58,791 bases of DNA, taken from Alphaproteobacteria bacterium. GTDB lineage: Bacteria > Pseudomonadota > Alphaproteobacteria > JAPYRI01. Of this stretch, positions 44,453 through 51,543 are shown one piece after another. Each line of letters opens with the position of its first letter. The stretch's first letter is position 1. The stretch covers positions 1 through 58,791 of the forward strand of contig JAPYRI010000007.1 of assembly GCA_029941135.1 (NCBI GenBank), written 5' to 3'. The translations under genes and the position numbers were made by a program. A model generated the notes under the pieces. That model saw only the letters and a list, made by a program, of their open reading frames with translations, was not told the origin of the DNA and did not search any database.

Positions 44453-45268
44453 ATGGCATTTGCCAATGACGGTGGTGTCGAACTGTGGTTTGACATCAAG
44501 GGTGAAGGCGAACCCATCGTGCTCACCGGCGGCTTCGGCCTGCTGCACGATCAATGGGACCGGGTCACCGACATATTGGCCCGCGACTTAAAAGTCATCA
44601 ATTGGAACTATAGGGGCGCGGGCCGCTCTGACCGGGGGTGGCCCGGTGGCTTTTCGCTCGACCGGTGGGTTGACGATCTGGAGCTCATTCTCGATCATGC
44701 GGGCATCGGCAAGGCGCATTTCTGGGGCACCTCGACTGGCTCCTTTCTGACCACCCGCTATGCCGCGCACCACCCCGCCCGGATTAAGTCCGTTGTTACC
44801 TATCCGTTGTTCAAAGCCAACGTGGCCTTCCGGACAGCGTTTACCGGTTTTCTTTTTGTTGCGGAAAACTTCGGCTATGAGGCGCTGGCAAAATTGACTC
44901 AGTGGATCGGTTGCGCCGAACATAACGTCTTCGGTGGCATGTCCAACGAGATGGCGAAGTTCGAAGCCGAATCCTTCGCGCGTAATTTCTCAATTGAGAG
45001 TTTGGCCAAAACCATGGAGATATTTGGACACTGTGATCTCACCTCCGATGTGGCGAAATTGACCATGCCGACTTTATTGTTGATGGGGAACTCCGGGCAA
45101 TTGGCGGCCAAGTCACCGGGAACATCAGAGCTTGTGGAGATCTTCAAATCCCAATGCGCCCATGCCGAGGTGGCGCTGATAGAAAGCGGGGGCGGCACGT
45201 ACTGCATGCTTGAAGAGCCCGAGGAAACAGCCGCCGTGGTGGTCGACTGGGTCAAAAATCATACCTAA
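44453..45268 (+). CDS. Alpha/beta hydrolase lacking the usual catalytic His
   Basis: The 271-residue protein has the alpha/beta-hydrolase fold. The nucleophile elbow is intact as Ser94 in FWGTSTGSFL. The oxyanion-hole motif is IVLTGGFGLLHDQW rather than HG. At the C-terminus, where family members read GHxxMLExPE with the catalytic His, it reads ESGGGTYCMLEEPEETA, with Thr in place of His. The rest (MPTLLLMGNSGQLAAKSPG) is ordinary. It may be a non-hydrolytic member or use another residue. It follows DUF1326 and precedes the racemase-like gene by 36 bp. Confidence 0.82.
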   Translation: MAFANDGGVELWFDIKGEGEPIVLTGGFGLLHDQWDRVTDILARDLKVINWNYRGAGRSDRGWPGGFSLDRWVDDLELILDHAGIGKAHFWGTSTGSFLTTRYAAHHPARIKSVVTYPLFKANVAFRTAFTGFLFVAENFGYEALAKLTQWIGCAEHNVFGGMSNEMAKFEAESFARNFSIESLAKTMEIFGHCDLTSDVAKLTMPTLLLMGNSGQLAAKSPGTSELVEIFKSQCAHAEVALIESGGGTYCMLEEPEETAAVVVDWVKNHT

Positions 45269-45304
45269 ACGAACACTGAATTATGGAATGAGGGGAGGGT
45301 CAAA

Positions 45305-46051
45305 GTGACGAAACGTATCAAGGTCATCGTGCCAGTGCCCATGGACGCGGCAGGGGTCGCCAATCGAATTGCGCAACTGCCGCCGTCCCTCATCCGCGCG
45401 GGGTTCGAACCAGAATTTGTTGCGGTTTCTTGGGGTGCTGCTCTGGGTGATAGTCACCACGATATGCTGCTCATGGACTGGACCGTGTTTCAAGCTGGGA
45501 TAAAAGCGGAAGAAGAAGGGTTCGACGCCGTGTGTATCGATACCGTGAGCGATTCCGGTCTCTTTGCCCTGCGCTCGCGTCTGTCGATCCCGGTGCTGGG
45601 GCCGGGTCAGGTGTCGTTCCACACTGCCATGACACTGGGCAAGAAATTTTCGATTATCACCATGTGGGACGAATGGTTCCCGCTGTACCAAAAAACCATC
45701 ACCGAATACGGCTTGTCGCATCGAGTCGCGTCGATCCGGTCGATCAAAACCCGGCCCGACTTGGAAGACCTTCTGGAAGGCAAAGAAGATGTCATCTTCG
45801 AGAAGCTCAAAACCGAGGCCATGCGGGCGATAGATGAAGATGGCGCGGATGTAATCGTGCTCGGCTCCACGACCATGCACCAGTCCGCCGAATATCTGGC
45901 CGAGAACCTGCCAGTGCCGGTGATCAACCCGGGTCTTATCTGTTACAAAATGTGCGAGGTGTTGTTGGAACTCGGCCTTTCCCACTCGAAGCTGGCGTTT
46001 CCAGCACCGGAGGTGCCCAAGGACGACGAAGTGCTGGCGAACAACAACTGA
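45305..46051 (+). CDS. Asp/Glu/hydantoin-racemase superfamily protein lacking both catalytic cysteines
   Basis: The 248-residue protein has the two-lobed racemase fold: KRIKVIVPVPMD, FDAVCIDTVSDSGLFALRSRLSIPVLGPGQ, FSIITMWDEWFPLY and ADVIVLGSTTMHQSAEYLAENLPVPVINPG. In racemases the two active-site Cys fall in xACxxDxG and LGCxxM. Here those positions are Thr80 (IDTVSDSG) and Ser188 (LGSTTM), so a two-cysteine racemase is unlikely. Related members include maleate isomerase and arylmalonate decarboxylase, which need at least one Cys. GGGGAGGG precedes the GTG/ATG start. Function unknown; it may be a redesigned isomerase or decarboxylase. Confidence 0.83.
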   Translation: MTKRIKVIVPVPMDAAGVANRIAQLPPSLIRAGFEPEFVAVSWGAALGDSHHDMLLMDWTVFQAGIKAEEEGFDAVCIDTVSDSGLFALRSRLSIPVLGPGQVSFHTAMTLGKKFSIITMWDEWFPLYQKTITEYGLSHRVASIRSIKTRPDLEDLLEGKEDVIFEKLKTEAMRAIDEDGADVIVLGSTTMHQSAEYLAENLPVPVINPGLICYKMCEVLLELGLSHSKLAFPAPEVPKDDEVLANNN

Positions 46052-46073
46052 AGTAGAGCGGGAGGACAATGGC

Positions 46074-46475
46074 ATGAGCGAGACGTACCCCTACGAGTAC
46101 TACGTGGATATCGTGACCAAGCGGTATTTTGATGGCGTCGACAATAAGCGGCTCGACCAGATTCTCGACTGTTTCCACGCGGACGCGGTTTTGAAGGAAA
46201 TGACGTCGGACACCACGCACGCGGGCCGTGATACCGGCATCAAAGGCATGTTCGAGCGCCTGATCGTCGACAATGACCGGGTTTGGCATGGCAACTTTGT
46301 GCACACGGTGGACGTCGAGGGGGAAGCGATTTGCTCGCAGTTTTCGGTCGAAGTTGAGGCCACCGCCCTGCGGCTGGGGACACTGCGCTACGAGAACTGC
46401 AATCGCTTCTATCTGAAGGATGGCAAGTTTACCGAAGTGTTTGTCTATATGTCCGGCCAGAATTTGCTCACCTAG
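46074..46475 (+). CDS. SnoaL-like (NTF2-fold) protein, first of a pair
   Basis: The 133-residue protein has a SnoaL-like opening YVDIVTKRYFDGVDNKRLDQILDCFHADAVLKEM and THAGRDTGIKGMFERLI, then strands ending YENCNRFYLKDGKFTEVFVYMSGQNLL. Family members bind or transform small hydrophobic molecules. It lies 22 bp after the racemase-like gene and is followed 29 bp later by a paralogue with the same ending VYVYMSGxNxL. The tandem copies may form a heterodimer. Confidence 0.8.
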   Translation: MSETYPYEYYVDIVTKRYFDGVDNKRLDQILDCFHADAVLKEMTSDTTHAGRDTGIKGMFERLIVDNDRVWHGNFVHTVDVEGEAICSQFSVEVEATALRLGTLRYENCNRFYLKDGKFTEVFVYMSGQNLLT

Positions 46476-46504
46476 CCAGAATCTGTTCACACAGGAGGTC
46501 GACC

Positions 46505-46903
46505 ATGCAGTACGAATCAAAACTCGACCGCGAACAATTGATTGATCTCGCCACCAAATCTTATTTTGGCAATGTGGATGACAAGAATCTGGACGCAGTG
46601 CTGACTTGCTTCCACGACGAGGCCCTGTTCACCATCCAAACCGATCGCACGACTCATTCCGGATCGGGTGAAATCCGCTGCATGTTTCAAGACTTTTTCG
46701 ATGACTACGAAAAAATCATCCACAAGAATTTCGTCTGCACAGCGGATGAGGAAAATGGCCGCATCTGTGCCGTTTTCGATGTTGAGGTCACCGACCTTGA
46801 AGGTAATGTGACTCGCATGCGGAACACCAATTTCTGGCGCGTGCGCGGCGATAAATTTCAAGAGGTCTATGTTTACATGAGCGGCGCCAACGTCCTCAAG
46901 TGA
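46505..46903 (+). CDS. SnoaL-like (NTF2-fold) protein, second of a pair
   Basis: The 132-residue protein is a paralogue of the preceding gene, sharing [46 protein letters not shown], and the ending [21 protein letters not shown] sits before the ATG. Tandem duplication within the family suggests a two-chain enzyme or divergent ligands. It is followed by the PhzF-Acr3 chimera after 7 bp. Confidence 0.8.
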   Translation: MQYESKLDREQLIDLATKSYFGNVDDKNLDAVLTCFHDEALFTIQTDRTTHSGSGEIRCMFQDFFDDYEKIIHKNFVCTADEENGRICAVFDVEVTDLEGNVTRMRNTNFWRVRGDKFQEVYVYMSGANVLK

Positions 46904-46910
46904 CCGCGGG

Positions 46911-47498
46911 ATGAAGCTGCCATTTGCCACGGTTGATGTCTTCACGGCGGAGCGTTTTGGCGGCAATCCGCTCGCCGTGGTACTGGATGGGCGCGACTTA
47001 AGCGCCGCTCAAATGCAGCATATTGCGGCCGATTTCAACTACTCCGAGACCACGTTCGTGCTGCCGCCCCAAGACCCCACCCACACCGCTCGCGTGCGTA
47101 TCTTCACGCCCCGCGCTGAAGTGCCCTTTGCTGGGCATCCGAACGTGGGCACAGCTTTCGTGCTCGCGCAACTGGGGCAGGTTTTTGGGTGCCCGATTGG
47201 TGATCAGCTCCAGTTTGGAGAACAGGCGGGTTTGGTCGAAGTTGAGCTTTTGACAGACCAAGACCAGGTTGTCGGCGCGCGTCTGCGCTCGCTCGCGCCG
47301 TCGGTATTGATCGGTACGTCCAACTTTTTTGAACTCGCGGTTGCCATCGCCATCGGCCTGTTCGGTTTCACATCCGGCGCGGCGCTAGCGACGGTAGTCG
47401 GCGTGCTGGTTGAAGTGCCGGTCATGTTGTCAGTGGTGAAGATGGTGAATAACTCCAAAGACTGGTACGACCGTAAGCCCGCAATCGCTTCGGGCTAA
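46911..47498 (+). pseudogene. In-frame chimera: PhzF N-terminal half joined to an Acr3 arsenite-permease C-terminus
   Basis: Residues 1 to about 126 are the first domain of a PhzF-family isomerase ([31 protein letters not shown] with the catalytic Glu, [16 protein letters not shown]). At about 47286 the sequence changes to [24 protein letters not shown], then [32 protein letters not shown], the last two membrane helices and end of an Acr3/ArsB-type arsenite permease. The join keeps the frame, so the ORF is open for 195 residues. A deletion between two once-neighbouring or mixed genes best explains it. Each half lacks its partner, so function is doubtful, though a membrane-anchored half-PhzF is possible. 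Confidence 0.8.
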
Positions 47499-47899
47499 TT
47501 GCTGTCCCCGACAATCACTTCGTCAACCCGCTCGTCGTAGAAACAAAAGTAGCCTTTGATCGACAGCATCTCGTCGTAAGGTTCTTCATAGGACCAGGCG
47601 GCGTCCTCGGCCACCCGGTCGCCCACGGTGAACGCCCAATAGGATGCCGTGCCCTTGAACGGACAATAAGTATCGGTCGCGCTGGTGGTCAGCCCCACAT
47701 TGCGCACGTCGGTGCGGGGAAAGTAATAGCGCGGCGGGCAGTTTGATTCTGTGAGTTCTAGCGCTCGCTTTGTATCAGCAACCGTCTCACCGTTAATGAT
47801 CACACGAATGCGCTGGGGGACGGGCTCTAGGGTAAGAGTATGTGCCTTCTGTTTGACGTATCCCGGACCTGAATTACTTCCGTTTTGTGTGACGCTCAT
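47495..47899 (-). CDS. DUF427 domain protein
   Basis: The 134-residue protein has the DUF427 pattern: [45 protein letters not shown] and [25 protein letters not shown]. This small barrel family has no known enzyme activity. It is convergent with the PhzF-Acr3 chimera, with a 4-bp overlap of the ends. Confidence 0.87.
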   Translation of the reverse strand: MSVTQNGSNSGPGYVKQKAHTLTLEPVPQRIRVIINGETVADTKRALELTESNCPPRYYFPRTDVRNVGLTTSATDTYCPFKGTASYWAFTVGDRVAEDAAWSYEEPYDEMLSIKGYFCFYDERVDEVIVGDSN

Positions 47900-47980
47900 G
47901 AGCCTTTCCTTCCGAGTTCATTCCGTCCATTTTCCTCACTTATCGTAACCCGAATTGACAGATTCCCAAAATTTTCCGGG

Positions 47981-48175
47981 TTAGAGCTGCGTAGGAAAGT
48001 GGCAGTCAAGTGCCCCCGCGGTCACGGCTCGCAGTTTGATTTTACCTCCACGGGTAGCGTTTTTGCCTACTTCGGCCAGGGCATTTGCCGGTGGGCGATT
48101 GAGGGTTATCACTGCAACGCCGCCGGACAGAATTTCAATATCGATACAGTCGTACTTTTTTTCAGGTTTCATCAC
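47981..48175 (-). pseudogene. N-terminal relic of an enoyl-CoA hydratase family gene
   Basis: A minus-strand frame opens KPEKKYDCIDIEILSGGVAVITLNRPPANALA, the first strands of a crotonase-family protein, and then turns into unrelated sequence (EVGKNATRGGKIKLRAVTAG) and stops. About 30 recognisable residues remain. It lies in the 398 bp between DUF427 and the glycosylase gene, where I see no other gene; the rest should hold promoters for both flanking genes. Confidence 0.6.
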
Positions 48176-48297
48176 ACCATCCTATAGAGCTATTGCCCCG
48201 GATCAATCCGGTTCGACATCAACGCATATCCCATATGCCGCCGTTGCATGGGATCATCTGTTAGACTTTGCGCCGGATGACATAGGAGCGTTTAGGA

Positions 48298-48969
48298 ATG
48301 GACAACTTTCAGCAGATTTTTGACCGCGCCGCCGCGTTTCATGGGGGCACGAAAGTGCTCGAAGATTTATTGCCGAAACCACTCTCACCCAAAAAGTTGA
48401 AAGCGATCCCCAATGATCGCTGGCTCGCCCACATGGCCAAATGTGTGTTCCGGGCGGGCTTTTCATGGAAGGTGATCGACAATAAGTGGGCCAATTTCGA
48501 GACTGCTTTTGACGGTTTTGACGCCCACAAAAATGCCATGAAATCAGACGATGATCTGTCCGAACTGCTCAAGGACAAAGGCATCGTGCGCAACTGGGAG
48601 AAAATTAAATCCGTGCGCCGCAACGCCGTGTTCTTGGTTGATGTCGCCAAACAGCACGGCAGCGCGGGCGCATTTTTTGCCCAGTGGCCGGCGGACAATA
48701 TGGTTGGCCTGTGGGAGGTACTGAAGAAACACGGCAGCCGCCTGGGCGGGACTTCCGGGTCTTATTTTCTGCGCGGCATGGGGGTGGACACGTTTATTTT
48801 TTCGGGTGATGTGGTGAAAGCGCTCGTTACTCAAGGCATTATCGATAAGGCGCCCACATCCAAAACCGCACAGCGGGCTGTGCAGTCGGCGTTTAATGAA
48901 TGGCAAGTTGAAAGCGGTCGGTCTTTGTCCGAGATCAGTCGCACGTTATCCTGCAGCGTTGGGCCCTAA
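48298..48969 (+). CDS. DNA-3-methyladenine glycosylase I (Tag)-family protein
   Basis: The 223-residue protein resembles the Tag family: FDRAAAFHGGTKVLEDLLPKPLSPKKLKAI, WLAHMAKCVFRAGFSWKVIDNKWANFETAFDGFD, and KDKGIVRNWEKIKSVRRNAVFLVDV, the helical region around the base pocket. Tag removes 3-methyladenine from alkylated DNA. Zinc-binding Cys/His of classical Tag are not evident, so it belongs to a divergent subgroup. It stands alone; defence against alkylating compounds would fit the haloalkane theme, but this is loose. Confidence 0.83.
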   Translation: MDNFQQIFDRAAAFHGGTKVLEDLLPKPLSPKKLKAIPNDRWLAHMAKCVFRAGFSWKVIDNKWANFETAFDGFDAHKNAMKSDDDLSELLKDKGIVRNWEKIKSVRRNAVFLVDVAKQHGSAGAFFAQWPADNMVGLWEVLKKHGSRLGGTSGSYFLRGMGVDTFIFSGDVVKALVTQGIIDKAPTSKTAQRAVQSAFNEWQVESGRSLSEISRTLSCSVGP

Positions 48970-48989
48970 ACGACCGGCATTGTCTCCGC

Positions 48990-50036
48990 CTATCTGATGA
49001 AGTCTGCGGACGGATGAACCCGGGGCTGCCGTCGCACCAGATCCAGATACATGGACAAGGACCGGTCCTTTTCGGTCAATGCCCCTTGCGCAAAATGAAT
49101 GCCGTCCAGCACCGGAATGTCTTGATCGACAAAGGCAAATTCAAGCGCCATGGACTCATCGGCAAATGTGCTCGCGGCTTCGAGGGCCGTGGGCGAGCCA
49201 TCGCCCTTGTGGGTTACAACGACGAAATAGGTCATGGTCTGACTTGCGCCGATGACGCCAAACGGGGCCAGATAGCCGTACCACTTGCCGTCCAATGTGC
49301 CCTGCTGAAAGTAAAGTGAGACTGAGTCGATCCCGAAGGTAAATTTCATCTCCTTGCCATGCCAATGGGTGCCGTCCAGATCAAAGCGGAAGCCATGATC
49401 GGTCCAGCGAAAATCCTGGAGCGGGTCCGGGTCGGGATGCGTCCAGTCGAGGCCGTGCACGGAGCGGTAATGGTGGTAGTCCGGGGTATTGCAGCACAAC
49501 ACATAAGGATCGGCGGGAAACACCCCGTATTCCTTAACGATGATGTGCAGTTCGTCATCCGGATAAGTGAAGTCCGGTAGTTGCCATTTAGGAGTTTCTC
49601 CATTGTAGGCCCATAGGAGGCCATAGCGCTCAACCACTGTGAAGCTAAACAGGCAAGCGGCGGGGGGTGGATTGGCGCCGATGCCGGTTTTGACGCAATG
49701 TCCACCGGGCGCATACTCGAAACCGTGGAAGGCGCACCGGATGTTGTCGCCGGCGACCGACCCCTTCGACAAATCCGCACCTAAGTGGGGGCAATAGGAG
49801 CTTTGGACGTGCGCAGTGCCGCTCTGATCCCGGTAAATCACTACGCGTCCGTCCAAAAACGGTTTGCCCAATATTTCACCTATCTTGAGCTCGTCCGACA
49901 TGCAGACCGGAAACCAGGCTTCTGTGAACAATCCGTCATCACCTTCGCTCGGCATCGGCTTCACATGTCGTCGCAAGCGGCGTTGGGCGGCTGGGTTCGT
50001 TGAGGATTTATGGCTTGTCGAGGTGTCCTGTGGCAT
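48990..50036 (-). CDS. Rieske oxygenase alpha-subunit-like protein
   Basis: The 348-residue protein has an N-terminal Rieske 2Fe-2S domain with the ligand pattern C-x-H...C-x2-H in SSYCPHLGADLSKGSVAGDNIRCAFHGFEY (about residues 80-108). The C-terminal part has CCNTPDYHHYRSVHGLDW, where aromatic ring-hydroxylating oxygenases carry the His-His-Asp iron site. It would hydroxylate or demethylate an aromatic or other small substrate with electrons from a reductase and ferredoxin; neither is encoded nearby. An internal ATG (49955) is an alternative start. It is divergent from the GST at 50222 across a 185-bp promoter-bearing gap. Confidence 0.88.
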   Translation of the reverse strand: MPQDTSTSHKSSTNPAAQRRLRRHVKPMPSEGDDGLFTEAWFPVCMSDELKIGEILGKPFLDGRVVIYRDQSGTAHVQSSYCPHLGADLSKGSVAGDNIRCAFHGFEYAPGGHCVKTGIGANPPPAACLFSFTVVERYGLLWAYNGETPKWQLPDFTYPDDELHIIVKEYGVFPADPYVLCCNTPDYHHYRSVHGLDWTHPDPDPLQDFRWTDHGFRFDLDGTHWHGKEMKFTFGIDSVSLYFQQGTLDGKWYGYLAPFGVIGASQTMTYFVVVTHKGDGSPTALEAASTFADESMALEFAFVDQDIPVLDGIHFAQGALTEKDRSLSMYLDLVRRQPRVHPSADFIR

Positions 50037-50221
50037 AACCGCACATTCCCATTTTTCGGATACAGCTCTTCAGCGACGCTCATTATGACGTGATATTGCA
50101 CTTAGTGCGAGGCATCGACGTGGGAATACGTAAGTCCACTGCTGAACCTTTCTTTTGCCTGAGATCGGTGCAAGACTGCGCGCCCTAAATTTTGTGATTA
50201 CGTTATGAGGGAGAGATCTGA

Positions 50222-50986
50222 ATGGATTATGTGTCGCTCGAAGAAGTGATTGAGGCCGATGGCCTGCGATTGGTCATCGTACAGGGCATGCCAAGCCCAT
50301 GGGGCCAGGCCGCCAAAACCATGTTTGAGATGAAGGGCGTGTCTTACAAAGTAGCGCCGCAAATCCCCGGCGATCCTAACGAGAAATTGGTCGCGTGGTC
50401 AGGCCAAGGCAGCGGCCCGGTGGTGGCATGGAACGACGAGCGGCCGCTTTCCAATTGGCTCGATATTCTATTCCTCGCCGACCGGGTTGCACCCGAGCCA
50501 CGCCTCATCCCGGAAGATGCGGCTGAGCGCGCATTGATGCTCGGCTTGGCCCACGAGATCTGCGGCGAGGGTGGTATCGGCTGGTCCCGCCGCTTGATGC
50601 TGTTTCGCCCAGCCATGGAAATGGACCCGTTGCCCCCGGGGATGCAGTTAATGGCCGAACGCTATCGTTATGATTTCGACGAAGCTGACCGGGCCGAAGA
50701 ACGCACGGCCGGCATCTTGAGTGCGCTCACTAAACAACTGGCGAGCCAAAAATCGAAGGGCAGCGATTACTTCGTCGGCGACTCTGTGTCGGCGCTCGAT
50801 GTTTATTTTGTCGCCTTCATGAACCTCGTCAAACCTTACGGCGACGACATCGTGCCCATCCCGGCGGATTACCGCCCAGGGTTCGAGGGCATTGGGCCGT
50901 TCATTGAGGCCGCGCTGGACGACAGCCTTATTGCCCACCGGGATTTCATCTTCGATAAGTACTTTCGCTCGCCCATGGAATACTAA
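50222..50986 (+). CDS. GST-fold protein, intact paralogue of the 675 pseudogene
   Basis: The 254-residue protein starts at an ATG after AGGGAGAG. It shares the layout of the broken gene at 675-1439 (GLRLVIVQGMPSPWGQAAKTMFEMKG, GQGSGPVVAWNDERPLSNWLD, LAHEICGEGGIGWSRRLMLFRPAMEM, DYFVGDSVSALDVYFVAFMNL). The N-domain site VQGMPSPWGQA replaces the common Ser/Cys/Tyr motif of GSTs. The conserved GDSVSALDVY is the helix-capping region of the C-domain. It probably uses glutathione on an unknown electrophile. It stands just before the peroxiredoxin-like gene (45 bp). Confidence 0.87.
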   Translation: MDYVSLEEVIEADGLRLVIVQGMPSPWGQAAKTMFEMKGVSYKVAPQIPGDPNEKLVAWSGQGSGPVVAWNDERPLSNWLDILFLADRVAPEPRLIPEDAAERALMLGLAHEICGEGGIGWSRRLMLFRPAMEMDPLPPGMQLMAERYRYDFDEADRAEERTAGILSALTKQLASQKSKGSDYFVGDSVSALDVYFVAFMNLVKPYGDDIVPIPADYRPGFEGIGPFIEAALDDSLIAHRDFIFDKYFRSPMEY

Positions 50987-51030
50987 GGGCGGGGGCTTAG
51001 GCCGTCCCTTCAATAAGCCCGCGTTTTTTG

Positions 51031-51537
51031 GTGAAAGTGTCGGTGTTTGAAGCCACAGATCAAAATGGCGTCTCAGTTTCTTCACAAAGTATTTTGGGTA
51101 AGCCCGCGCTTTGTATGTTCTATCGGGGCAATTGGTGCCCGCTTTGTATGGCCCAGGTGAAAGAGATCGCCGGTCGCTATCGCGAACTGTCGGATTTAGG
51201 GGTTCAAGTGATCTTGGTCAGCCCCCAGCCCCACAAAAACACCGCCAGTCTGGCGGCCAAGTTCGACGTGCCGTTCACCTTCCTCACCGACAGCGGCAAT
51301 AAGGTGGGTGATGTTCTTGATATCGCCATGGCCAATGGTTTGCCGGCCGGTATGGAAGTATTGGGATACGATTCTGACACGGTATTGCCGACCGTCATTG
51401 CGACCGATGCCAACGGCAAAATCCTGTTCGCCGACCAGACCGATAGTTATCGGGTACGGCCCGAATCCGATATCTTTATCAGTATCTTCGCGGGCGAAAA
51501 TGTTGTGGAGAGCAGTCGGGTGCTCAAAACCGTCTAG
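51031..51537 (+). CDS. Peroxiredoxin/AhpC-TSA-like protein with an uncertain, probably short N-terminus
   Basis: The protein is 168 residues from GTG 51031 (the track uses TTG 51028). The thioredoxin-like fold has CMFYRGNWCPLCMAQVKEIAGRY with both Cys of a CxxC site, then VQVILVSPQPHKNTASLAAKFDVPFTFLTDSGNKVGD and VLPTVIATDANGKILFADQTDSYRVRPE. Family members reduce peroxides or disulfides. It lacks about 20-30 N-terminal residues seen in relatives, there is an in-frame TAG at 50998 and no ribosome site, and the sequence NKPAFFGESVG in another frame just upstream looks like a shifted piece of the start. Expression may be impaired. Confidence 0.72.
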   Translation: MKVSVFEATDQNGVSVSSQSILGKPALCMFYRGNWCPLCMAQVKEIAGRYRELSDLGVQVILVSPQPHKNTASLAAKFDVPFTFLTDSGNKVGDVLDIAMANGLPAGMEVLGYDSDTVLPTVIATDANGKILFADQTDSYRVRPESDIFISIFAGENVVESSRVLKTV

Positions 51538-51543
51538 AGAGAC

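Noticed and set aside
45281-46075. 264-residue minus-strand ORF opposite the racemase-like gene
   Set aside because: Shadow of a conserved plus-strand frame; composition rich in His and Arg and no recognisable domain.
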